Positions 1-6,327 of a DNA stretch of 11,154 nucleotides are shown here, piece by piece. A program made the translations under genes and the position numbers. Source of the stretch: Berkiella sp964502705. Its GTDB lineage: Bacteria > Pseudomonadota > Gammaproteobacteria > Berkiellales > Berkiellaceae. The number at the start of each line of letters is the position of its first letter. Positions within the stretch are counted from its first letter, which is position 1. Under the pieces are notes generated by a model. That model had not been told where the DNA came from. It made no database searches and worked only from the letters and a program-made list of their open reading frames with translations. Location of the stretch: the NCBI GenBank assembly GCA_964502705.1, contig CAZCXZ010000113.1:1-11154 (forward strand), given 5' to 3'.

Positions 1-30
1 ATTACTTGACCACTACACCCAGTAGCTCGC

Positions 31-1014
31 ATGCTTTTGGGATATTTACTTCATATTCCCTCCATGTTAGGCCTTGGCTACTTGATATATGTATTCGCTG
101 ATTTTATAACGCCACATTTAATATCAGCTGGTATTGCAGATAGCGCAGGTATGATAGTCAACCCTTACATTCTACCTATAATCCTCCTGATGGAAATAGG
201 CATTATGGCTGGCGTTTTTTATAAGGAACGACAGAACGCTAAAGCTGCGACGCTAGAATTTGATTCCACCCCTACAGGGAAACGAATTTCAAAAACGATT
301 AAAGCAATCTGTAAAAAAAATAATCTTTCTGTTCCTGAACGAACGCTAGGTTCAGGTTATTCAGCAACTGGAGAATACTGGGCTCATGCCAGAGGCTGGC
401 CAAACGCTGAATGCATCACTATTTCTCAAGATTTATATGACGACTATAAAGATAAAGTGATTACACAAAAAGAATTAGAGCGCGTTATAGGCCATGAACT
501 TGGTCATATCTATTATAAGCATTCTCTAACAGCAGTTGCTTCAGATTTTCACATGATCTTTTCATTCATGATGATTGGTTGTTTTATATTATCAACACTT
601 TTATGTCTGAATATTGGCCTGAGTGCATTATTATTTTCAAACACCGTGAGCGTAGAATCATTAACGCTACTTGGCAATATACAACTTTTCAATTTTGCCG
701 CTTTTATATTAAAACATACTTCTACAATATCTGGCATGATCATCTCTCGTGCGAGCGAATCTCAAGCAGAACTGGCGGCCTGTCAATTCGGTTCTCCAAA
801 ATCTGTTTACAACATTAATTTACGGTATTCAAAAGATAAGCAACCAGACTCGAGCTACATACCTGAGCTTTCATTCTCGGATAAAATAGGGAACACAAAA
901 AAGACATTCTTGAATTACTATCAGAGTTGGTGTGAAACGCATCCCTCAAGAAAAGAGAATGCAGACGATATCGCTTTGTATTACCCTAGCGTGAATAATC
1001 CAAAGAGACGGTAA
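31..1014 (+). CDS. M48-family (HtpX/Ste24-like) membrane zinc metallopeptidase
   Basis: Predicted membrane-anchored zinc endopeptidase of 327 residues. The zinc-binding helix is HELGH at residues 155-159, with E156 as catalytic glutamate. A second motif, SRASESQAEL at 239-248, matches the M48 pattern SRxxExxAD, so E243 is the probable third zinc ligand; the usual Asp after Ala is Glu here (E247). Hydrophobic segments lie at about 10-30, 45-63, 172-200 and 208-227, so the catalytic region sits between membrane spans as in HtpX-type enzymes. It is longer at the N-terminus than a minimal peptidase and ends in a basic NNPKRR. An in-frame TGA at 7-9 limits the start; ATG 31 is the first start after it but has no clear Shine-Dalgarno, and ATG 64 is an alternative. 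M48 members degrade damaged membrane proteins or process peptides; the substrate here is unknown. It is convergent with the next gene, with a repeat between the two stops. Confidence 0.85.
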   Translation: MLLGYLLHIPSMLGLGYLIYVFADFITPHLISAGIADSAGMIVNPYILPIILLMEIGIMAGVFYKERQNAKAATLEFDSTPTGKRISKTIKAICKKNNLSVPERTLGSGYSATGEYWAHARGWPNAECITISQDLYDDYKDKVITQKELERVIGHELGHIYYKHSLTAVASDFHMIFSFMMIGCFILSTLLCLNIGLSALLFSNTVSVESLTLLGNIQLFNFAAFILKHTSTISGMIISRASESQAELAACQFGSPKSVYNINLRYSKDKQPDSSYIPELSFSDKIGNTKKTFLNYYQSWCETHPSRKENADDIALYYPSVNNPKRR

Positions 1015-1027
1015 ATCAAAGCTCTAT

Positions 1028-1221
1028 GGTGTCAGGTATGCCTGCCCCACTACTGGATTAGTCGCAAGAAAAGCAGTGTATAGAGGTTCTGATGGCACAA
1101 AGCTACGCTACATGGATATCGATATATATCCCCTCAAGAGTATGTGCCAAGATAGATGCATAGATAAGCTTTGCGAGATAATAACGTAGGAGGTCTATAC
1201 ACCGTACTTGACCCCGTTGTC
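1028..1221 (+). repeat. Dispersed palindromic repeat, copy 1 (interrupted)
   Basis: The left half (1028-1067) carries GTCAGGTATGCCTGC and GGATTAGTCGCAA. The right end (about 1205-1221) reads ACTTGACCCCGTTGTCT. Some 130 bp of other DNA separates the halves, whereas an uninterrupted copy spans about 80 bp. The insert has its own 8-bp inverted repeat, TGTATAGA at 1077-1084 and TCTATACA at 1194-1201. The copy fills the gap between two convergent stop codons. Confidence 0.7.
1076..1189 (+). pseudogene. Coding-like fragment inside repeat copy 1
   Basis: This open frame of 37 codons ends at TAG 1187-1189 and lies between the two halves of repeat copy 1. Its translation (VYRGSDGTKLRY..., ending KLCEIIT) looks protein-like, with three Cys and mixed charge. 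The only candidate start near its left edge is GTG 1076, without a Shine-Dalgarno. The frame stays open upstream through the repeat to a TGA near 989. I read it as the C-terminal remnant of a gene or a captured fragment; no family is recognised, and chance is possible at this length. Confidence 0.25.
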
Positions 1222-2133
1222 TCACATTTTTGATCTATTTAAAAAATGTTGTGTTTTGCCTGCTTTTACATGTAGTTCACTGATCCTAGTCTGTCCTTCT
1301 CTTAATAGATCGTTTGTTTCATTATTCACACCACGTGTTTTACGTACTGCACTAATTGAATCGTTCAATGCAGATTGTTGTGTTTGAACCTCTGCTTGCT
1401 TTGTGGTTAATTTCTCTTGACGCACTGCGATGATTGCCTCACTACTCATGTTATTTTTATCTGTAATGGTTTTTCGGAGTGCAATCATTTGTTCACGGAC
1501 CTGTTTTTGTTCAACTTTAGGATCAGATCCTTTGGCTTCTTTAAGTGCTTTTAATTGACCTTCTGTTTCATCACGCTCTCTTACTCTTTGATTGATTTGA
1601 TCCATCACCCGTTTTATATCTCGGTCACTATTATCAAGCTGCGAAATCAACTCGCCCAACGACTGAATGCTCTTATTGCAAGCATCCATTTTCTTTTGAA
1701 GTGCTTCTATTTGTTTTTGGGGCGGGTTATCAATCTCCTTCGATAATTCACCGTTACGCTTTTCAAGGTTTTTAAGTTGCACTTTCAGCAACTCTATATC
1801 ATTTTTATGATCACTCAAAAGCGTATGCAAAGCACTTTTAGAAACGTGTTTACTCTTAGACTGGCTATCTTGCAACAACTTTTCTTCTTGCTGTAAGGCA
1901 TTTTTTAGATCGGCAAGATTTTTAGCTATTTTCAGTGGCTTTTCTAATAATGCCGCAATCTCTGCATAGATTGGTTGAGAAGTAAGCAGCATGGGAGTAC
2001 GTGCATGTGCCATTCTATACGCTGTTTGTTTATCCTGCAGAATTGAACGCATCTGTTCAATGATCAGCGCCGCATTAGGGTTCTTTTCGGTTGTCAGACG
2101 CGCTATAAGCCCATCCTTCATACTCTGCACCAT
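1222..2133 (-). CDS. Coiled-coil protein, effector-like, unknown function
   Basis: Protein of 303 residues with no recognised catalytic domain. From about residue 70 to 265 it is rich in Glu, Gln, Lys and Leu in heptad-like spacing, predicting a long, nearly continuous coiled coil with a break at the NPPQKQ stretch near 136-141. The first 65 residues are a less regular helical segment (LTSQPIYAEIAALLEKPLKI). There is no signal peptide or membrane segment, so it should be soluble. Long coiled-coil proteins of this kind are common among secreted effectors of Legionellales, but that role is inferred only from style and neighbours. The start is ATG 2133; Met at codon 5 (2121) is an alternative, and neither has a strong Shine-Dalgarno. 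It is divergent from the kinase-like gene at 2248 with about 115 bp between starts, and its stop abuts repeat copy 1. Confidence 0.75.
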   Translation of the reverse strand: MVQSMKDGLIARLTTEKNPNAALIIEQMRSILQDKQTAYRMAHARTPMLLTSQPIYAEIAALLEKPLKIAKNLADLKNALQQEEKLLQDSQSKSKHVSKSALHTLLSDHKNDIELLKVQLKNLEKRNGELSKEIDNPPQKQIEALQKKMDACNKSIQSLGELISQLDNSDRDIKRVMDQINQRVRERDETEGQLKALKEAKGSDPKVEQKQVREQMIALRKTITDKNNMSSEAIIAVRQEKLTTKQAEVQTQQSALNDSISAVRKTRGVNNETNDLLREGQTRISELHVKAGKTQHFLNRSKM

Positions 2134-2150
2134 TTATTTACTTATGTCAC

Positions 2151-2178
2151 ATCATAATACCATGAGAGAATTCCTCAA
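2151..2178 (-). promoter_or_regulatory. Possible sigma70 promoter for the coiled-coil gene
   Basis: On the minus strand TTGAGG (2178-2173) and TATGAT (2156-2151) are separated by 16 bases, four and five matches to the -35 and -10 consensus. The -10 is about 17 bases upstream of ATG 2133, implying a very short leader. Seen by eye; AT-rich sequence produces such boxes by chance. Confidence 0.3.
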
Positions 2179-2247
2179 TGTGGTGTAAATACATATTCTT
2201 GCTTTAACTATACTTAACAAAGCTCTTTAAAATTGACAAGGCCCTTA

Positions 2248-3282
2248 ATGATGACAAAATTAAGAACACTTGAGATCAATGGCAGCGAACTGTCGTTTGT
2301 TCATTTTCTTCACCATGGTTCAGGTGGGCTAACCTCAATTTATCAAGAAGAGAATGGGCAAAAATACATTTTAAAATCCACTTTAGGTGAGGATGCAACA
2401 CATGAGGCGGTTTTAAATCAACGCCTTAATCGATTATATTTTCATGAAAAAGCTGAAGGCTCCGAAAAATTATTGCTTAGTTATATTCCGGGCGAAGATG
2501 TCGACCGATTTTTAGCTGTTCATTTAGATATACCACCGATAGATGAAATAGGTTGCGCCTGCTTTTCTGAGGCTTATTTAAATAGCCCGTTTAATAATTT
2601 TGCCAGTGGTTTAGATCGAAATATCACTATCGCAATCAAGTTAGTACAAGCACAAGAGGCACTTGTGAAAAACGACATTGTGCATTCGGATATTCAATTG
2701 GCTAATTATGTTATTGCCGAAAGCAATCACAATATCACTGTTGAGGGCATTGATTTTGGCGCAGCCATAGACCTTGAAAATGTTCCAGAACAGAAGAAAC
2801 AACGGTTCATCAAAAGTAACATCAGTTCACTCATTGAGGCACTGAAAGCAATTTTGCCACAAGAAACTTATCTCTTAATGACGAGTAAACTTAAGAAGAA
2901 CACTAGTTATAATGATATCGTATCAGCTTTAGAGCAACAGCTTACCCCCAAGTCTACTCTAACTAAAAGGTTTACACCATCGTTTATGAGCAGTTCTACA
3001 GATGCTAGCAGCTCCGAAGAAATAAGCGTTCCCGTAACTCAAAAAGTCATCAATCGACGCCATTTAGATTTTATTCAACGACGTTTAGAAGCAAGTATTC
3101 GCAAAAAGAATGTCGATGAAGCCGACACCTATTTACACCATGGTGGCAAGTTGGATAAAAAAATGATCGATCAACTGAATGCTAAAGGCTATGAAGCGAT
3201 ATTAAGCGCCATGCAACCTTATGTGGAAGAATACGAAGTTGAAAAAATAACGAATAAACTAAAAGAAAGCAAATTAAAATAG
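2248..3282 (+). CDS. Protein-kinase-like protein (atypical, effector-like)
   Basis: Predicted phosphotransferase of 344 residues with a kinase fold in the first ~215. Visible elements: a glycine-rich loop GSGGLTSIY (24-32), the ATP-anchoring Lys in YILKS (K43), a catalytic-loop equivalent HSDIQLANY with H146, D148 and N153, and an intact DFG at 169-171. The catalytic Asp, Asn and metal-binding Asp are all present, so activity is plausible, but the loop sequence is unlike standard Ser/Thr kinases (no HRDLKxxN Lys). It could equally be an APH/choline-kinase-like or lipid/small-molecule kinase. A Ser-rich linker (~242-257) leads to a charged helical C-terminal part (RRHLDFIQRRLEASIRKK onward). 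ATG 2248 is chosen over the upstream in-frame TTG 2233 because AAGG at 2238-2241 sits six bases before it. Secretion into a host is inferred. The reading frame may be truncated at its 3' end. Confidence 0.75.
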   Translation: MMTKLRTLEINGSELSFVHFLHHGSGGLTSIYQEENGQKYILKSTLGEDATHEAVLNQRLNRLYFHEKAEGSEKLLLSYIPGEDVDRFLAVHLDIPPIDEIGCACFSEAYLNSPFNNFASGLDRNITIAIKLVQAQEALVKNDIVHSDIQLANYVIAESNHNITVEGIDFGAAIDLENVPEQKKQRFIKSNISSLIEALKAILPQETYLLMTSKLKKNTSYNDIVSALEQQLTPKSTLTKRFTPSFMSSSTDASSSEEISVPVTQKVINRRHLDFIQRRLEASIRKKNVDEADTYLHHGGKLDKKMIDQLNAKGYEAILSAMQPYVEEYEVEKITNKLKESKLK

Positions 3283-3577
3283 AAGCAGATCTTGCCAACC
3301 CATCCGAAAAAGCAGAAATAACCAGAGAGACGATATAATGAGTCAGATATCGCCCCTCATTCCTACAGACTAACGGCAAAACTGCCTTGATTAATGGCAT
3401 CCAGAAGCATGCAAAAGAATCAATAATGATCCAAGTAGCGATTTGACACTTTGTCATTCATCTTGGAACAATCACGCTTTGTCAGACAATAAAATGGCTA
3501 CTAGCAAAAAATCTTTGAATATCAACCTACTATTTGCCACTTATTATATTCACTCATTTATCTCAGAATTATTCTGA
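3279..3577 (+). pseudogene. Probable decayed coding DNA after the kinase-like gene
   Basis: This spacer has no intact gene but holds several protein-like open stretches in changing frames. Stepping back one base at the kinase stop gives IEADLANPSEKAEITRETI before a TAA. In the same frame, after two stops, TNGKTALINGIQKHAKESI (about 3368-3424) follows, which resembles an ankyrin-repeat start (NGxTALxxA). A third stretch of about 58 codons without a start (about 3399-3577) includes SSDLTLCHSSWNNHALSDNK. Read together, these could be a frameshifted, degraded extension of the kinase or a separate dead gene. All of this is by-eye translation; chance open frames cannot be excluded. Confidence 0.3.
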
Positions 3578-3581
3578 GATA
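3559..3581. promoter_or_regulatory. Perfect 23-bp palindrome, candidate operator
   Basis: TATCTCAGAAT (3559-3569) and ATTCTGAGATA (3571-3581) are perfect inverted repeats around one central T. The site lies 77 bp before ATG 3658, in an AT-rich stretch suited to a promoter (GATAAT around 3599-3604). There is no T-run after it, so a dimeric regulator's operator fits better than a terminator. Confidence 0.45.
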
Positions 3582-3657
3582 TTAAACATTGTTAAAATGA
3601 TAATATTTTGCCGATCAGTTTCGTGTAAATTCCAGTTTAAATGTAATAGGTGATTTT

Positions 3658-4563
3658 ATGATAATCGGCTCAACGAAAAAGCTTAGTAAAGATGTGAAAG
3701 TTAGATACAACGCTGCGGTCATTAAAGGCGATTTAGAGCATGTAAAGTCATATACATCACAGCTAGCATTAGACCCAAAAGATAGAGACAATTCTGCCAT
3801 CGATGGAATTGAATGGTCATTACATGAATGGTGTAACCAAAAAAACCTTCAAGTGGTCAATTACTTTTTGAGTCTGCCACAAACGCGTAAATGGTTTGGT
3901 GAGCGTTCACGACCTATCGAACTAACAAGCGGTTTGAGCTTCGATTTTTATGCTAATGAAAAAGTAGAGCGAGAGCAAAAATTTCATCAAATTTGCAAAA
4001 AAATATGGAAGAAGCTTATAAAGCTTCGTTTAACTGATTCAACATTGGCAGCTGATATCATCAATCACTTATTGCAAATTTCACAAGACTGTCATTTTAG
4101 CGTGCCAGCTGAATTTTTGTCATACAAAAGAATGAGCCTTTCATCGGTTTGGAATGCATTTACCGCTATGCCAGCGCGGGTATCTAGTTTCTTATTTGGC
4201 TCGAGTGAAAGCGCTTCAGCTGATGCACATGATATTAACACGCCTAAAAGCCCAGCTATCAATGATAGTGATGATAGCGATTCTGACTATAAACCCGAGT
4301 CTGACAGTGATGATGACAACGATGAGGACTATCAACCCGATTTCGATGGCAACGATAATAGTGATAGTTCGTATGATAGCGAATTCGATAGCGAGACAGA
4401 AAGTGACACCGATATCAATCATTTTGATTTAATCGCTTATCGGAAGTGGCAAGAATCTGAAGGTATGAAACAAACTGCGAAGAGAGCGCAACCTGACAAA
4501 CCATCAAGCAGTGACAATGTAGGTTCAGATGTTGCACTCCCAAAAAGACAGCGTAGAAACTAA
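3658..4563 (+). CDS. Acidic-tract protein with ankyrin-like N-terminus and NLS-like C-terminus
   Basis: Unrecognised protein of 301 residues with three zones. Residues ~10-70 look like degenerate ankyrin helices (YNAAVIKGDLEHVKSY, then NQKNLQVVNYFLSL). Residues ~100-150 are basic and helical. Residues 203-252 are almost entirely Asp, Ser and Glu, with a repeated unit of about 14 residues (DSDYKPES..., then DEDYQPDF...). The C-terminus is basic: KR at 275-276 and PKRQRR at 295-300 resemble a mono- or bipartite nuclear localisation signal. An acidic domain plus such a signal suggests a protein that acts on chromatin, histones or basic proteins in a host nucleus; this is inference. ATG 3658 is supported by AGGTGA at 3648-3653, four bases upstream. 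A palindrome lies 77 bp upstream and a terminator-like repeat begins 14 bases after the stop. Confidence 0.75.
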   Translation: MIIGSTKKLSKDVKVRYNAAVIKGDLEHVKSYTSQLALDPKDRDNSAIDGIEWSLHEWCNQKNLQVVNYFLSLPQTRKWFGERSRPIELTSGLSFDFYANEKVEREQKFHQICKKIWKKLIKLRLTDSTLAADIINHLLQISQDCHFSVPAEFLSYKRMSLSSVWNAFTAMPARVSSFLFGSSESASADAHDINTPKSPAINDSDDSDSDYKPESDSDDDNDEDYQPDFDGNDNSDSSYDSEFDSETESDTDINHFDLIAYRKWQESEGMKQTAKRAQPDKPSSSDNVGSDVALPKRQRRN

Positions 4564-4576
4564 CACTTTGTCTTGT

Positions 4577-4655
4577 AAGGGGTCAGTTAAGCCTGCGACC
4601 TAGTGGATTTGTCGCAAAATTAGTTGGGTCAAGGCTTACCTGACCCCTTTGTCTT
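4577..4655 (+). repeat. Dispersed palindromic repeat, copy 2 (most complete)
   Basis: This copy best defines the family. The outer arms are AAGGGGTCAGTTAAGCCT (4577-4594) and AGGCTTACCTGACCCCTT (4632-4649), 17 of 18 bases complementary. Inside is a second stem, TGCGAC (4594-4599) with GTCGCA (4611-4616). The 9-mer CTTTGTCTT occurs both before (4566-4574) and at the end (4647-4655) of the element. Since TTTGTCTT also ends other copies, it is probably part of the element rather than a target-site duplication. Confidence 0.85.
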
Positions 4656-4663
4656 TTTTTTTT
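4577..4663 (+). terminator. Rho-independent terminator formed by repeat copy 2
   Basis: The long near-perfect hairpin of repeat copy 2 is followed by a run of ten T (4654-4663), starting 14 bases after the stop of the acidic-tract gene. On the plus strand this has the form of an intrinsic terminator, though with an unusually long stem and a few bases between stem and T-run. It may also end transcription from the convergent gene at 4672, where no T-run is present. Confidence 0.65.
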
Positions 4664-4671
4664 CAATATCA

Positions 4672-5109
4672 TCATTTTGTATTCGAACTATAAACTACAT
4701 TTAGGATCCATTTTGCTTTTTTCGCAATATTATTATCTTCAGATTGCGCTAGTGAATGCAGTGCTTTTTCAAAATCCGAAGAAATAGCCACCCCTTCGTA
4801 TTATCGTAGTTTTTTGGTGTTCCTATCTTCCAGGTATTCCATTTCAAATGGTCGATAGTCAGGTGTGCATTGGGTAGGTGGACAACAAGTGTCTGCTATA
4901 GAATCAACACATTGATTCGAGGTCTCAGCCCCATAAGCGGCCATCACTAATCCGCAAATATTTCCGTCTATAGCAGCTTCCGTTGAAGCGACACACCAGC
5001 CAGTCAATACCGTCAATTTGCAAATTAATTTCGTTAATATATTTTCCAAAGGATATTCTATCTCTTCAGTTGATAAGGGATTATTCTCTCTTAAATCATT
5101 TCCTAACAT
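4672..5109 (-). pseudogene. Cys-rich small protein gene split by an in-frame TAA
   Basis: ATG 5109 has a good Shine-Dalgarno on the minus strand (AGAGG, five bases upstream). It opens a frame of 102 codons ending at TAA 4803-4801. Directly after that stop the same frame continues for 42 protein-like codons (YEGVAISSDFEKALHSL..., ending VVYSSNTK) to TGA at 4674-4672. One C-to-T change (CAA to TAA) would explain the split, so I treat it as one gene of about 145 codons carrying a nonsense mutation. The first part has seven Cys (30, 39, 52, 67, 75, 76, 81), including a CC pair, and a moderately hydrophobic stretch at 25-42. No family is recognised. The 102-residue product may still be made and functional. 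Confidence 0.6.
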
Positions 5110-5206
5110 GGTAACCTCTGCTCAATAAATAGTTAGTATGCTATGTGAATCCTGTTATAAATACTCTTGGAAAAGAGCTTAATTATAAATGAGGTCAATT
5201 AACTTG

Positions 5207-5285
5207 TGGGGCCAGGTATCCTGCTACCCTACCGGATTAGTCGCAAGTTTAGCTGGGTCGCGAGATAACCTTACCCATTTGTCTT
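5207..5285 (+). repeat. Dispersed palindromic repeat, copy 3
   Basis: The left end is TGGGGCCAGGTATCCTGC, the core CGGATTAGTCGCAAG, then AGCTGGGTC and the end CTTACCCATTTGTCTT. The right arm lacks about five bases compared with copy 2, so the hairpin is imperfect. It begins some 16 bases beyond the stop (5301) of the minus-strand TPR-like gene. Confidence 0.75.
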
Positions 5286-5300
5286 TACCTTAAGTCAGCT

Positions 5301-6020
5301 TTAACGTAGGAATATTAATCGCATCGGTTCTGCTGAGGCCGCTTGTCTGTAGGGAGGCTCAATTAGTGGCCTGTTGGTCAGCACGCTATTTCTGTAATGA
5401 TTAAAAATTAAAGGTTGATTTTGAGAAGTATGATAATCGAGGATCTCACGAGGCGTTAAGCCAAAAGCAGAGTTTAAATTTGATATTCTCGAGAACAGAG
5501 CCCTGTTTTCTGGAATTCGGACCACGATATTCATTTCTAAATGATGAGCAAGCGTCGATATTTTAACTAAATCCTGAATCGTTGGATTATCAACATTGCG
5601 GGTTAATGACATTATCTGTCTCAAAATGGTAAGCTGCTCATCAGTATACTCATTGTTTCGCACAGCAATCGCATAGATCTGATACCAATAGGATGAATTG
5701 GTGGGTTCGAGTTGCGCACATTTTTTAACACAAAAAAATGCTCTTGCATCATCTGATAGTGCCGTCGAAAATGAATAGATTAAAGCAAGCTCCCACCAAA
5801 GTTTTATGTTGTTAGGGTTTTGTTTTAATACTTCTTTTAAACAAAATGTTAGATAAAACTCCAAATTATCTGCTTGGCTTCTTTCTGCTGGGACATTGCT
5901 ACCGGCGAAAGATAGCCGCTGCTCTCTAAATTTGGTTGCAAGATCGCTCCAATCCTTTTCGTTATAGCTTTCTCTCATTTGTTCAAGTTGTTTCATCATT
6001 GATGGAAAATTAATTGGCAT
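5301..6020 (-). CDS. TPR-like helical protein, unknown function
   Basis: Protein of 239 residues. Residues ~53-150 have the paired-helix pattern of tetratricopeptide repeats: LEFYLTFCLKEVLKQNPNN, then KLWWELALIY..., then DDARAFFCVKKCAQLEPTNS, then YWYQIYAIAVRNNEYTDEQL. The Pro-Asn or Pro-Thr at unit ends and the aromatic positions fit TPRs, which usually mediate protein-protein contacts. The last ~90 residues are not recognised. There is no signal peptide or membrane segment. ATG 6020 is preceded by CAGG four bases upstream. That Shine-Dalgarno lies in ACCTGCCCCC (plus strand 6024-6033), the same motif as the ends of the dispersed repeat. The function is unknown; an adaptor or effector role would fit the neighbours but is not shown. 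Confidence 0.7.
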   Translation of the reverse strand: MPINFPSMMKQLEQMRESYNEKDWSDLATKFREQRLSFAGSNVPAERSQADNLEFYLTFCLKEVLKQNPNNIKLWWELALIYSFSTALSDDARAFFCVKKCAQLEPTNSSYWYQIYAIAVRNNEYTDEQLTILRQIMSLTRNVDNPTIQDLVKISTLAHHLEMNIVVRIPENRALFSRISNLNSAFGLTPREILDYHTSQNQPLIFNHYRNSVLTNRPLIEPPYRQAASAEPMRLIFLR

Positions 6021-6023
6021 GAA

Positions 6024-6116
6024 ACCTGCCCCCTATGAATACAATACAGGGTTTATTATACATAGTTAGAAAATTAGATATATAAGAAAAAGCTTTATAA
6101 GTGTATGGGGGCAGGT
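6024..6116. repeat. Outward-facing repeat ends flanking the TPR-gene promoter region
   Basis: ACCTGCCCCC (6024-6033) and GGGGGCAGGT (6107-6116) are perfect 10-bp inverted copies of the terminal motif of the dispersed repeat. They are arranged right-end then left-end, opposite to a normal copy. The 73 bp between them are AT-rich and hold the only plausible promoter of the TPR-like gene. Confidence 0.5.
6055..6060 (-). promoter_or_regulatory. Possible -10 box for the TPR-like gene
   Basis: The minus strand reads TATAAT, a perfect -10 match, 35 bases before ATG 6020. No good -35 box stands 16-18 bases upstream, where the sequence is simply AT-rich. Confidence 0.35.
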
Positions 6117-6249
6117 AAGCTAGAAGTGGTATGGGTAGACCTTGCCGATCGCTTTTGCTTCATAATTTCTTCTTTTTGTTACTCTATTAAATTTATCATT
6201 CTGCTCTTCAGGGATCGAACAAATTATGTTTGTTAACTTATATAATTTA
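6117..6249. other. Spacer between repeat ends, no convincing gene
   Basis: Together with its flanks this is a gap of about 300 bases between the TPR-like and AraC-family genes. A minus-strand frame ending at 6120 is open across it (ending RNYEAKAIGKVYPYHF), but its only start lies inside the AraC-family gene and it runs through repeat copy 4, so it is not a believable gene. It may be a C-terminal fragment like the one in repeat copy 1. Confidence 0.4.
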
Positions 6250-6327
6250 TCAGGTATGCCCGGCGACCCAGCTAGATTAGCTGACAGATTGGTTGGGTGG
6301 TGAGATAAAATTCCCCCCTTTTGTTTA
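6250..6327 (+). repeat. Dispersed palindromic repeat, copy 4
   Basis: TCAGGTATGCCCGGCGACCC, then GATTAGCTGACAG, GGTTGGGTGGTGAGA and the end CCCCCCTTTTGTTTAA. The element runs into the AraC-family gene: its last three bases are that gene's stop codon on the minus strand. A detached left end (GGGGGCAGGTAAGCT) at 6107-6121 suggests that this copy too is interrupted, by about 130 bp. Confidence 0.65.

Noticed and set aside
3443..3471. TTGACA at 3443-3448 as a promoter -35
   Set aside because: No -10-like box at 16-18 bases downstream.
4154..4432. Open frames on both strands across the acidic tract
   Set aside because: They are shadows of the repetitive GAT/AGT codons of the 3658-4563 gene; the translations are Ile/Met-rich artefacts.
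4566..4655. CTTTGTCTT direct repeat around repeat copy 2 as a target-site duplication
   Set aside because: The right-hand copy is shared with other members of the family, so it belongs to the element; the left-hand one is probably coincidental or a partial second end.
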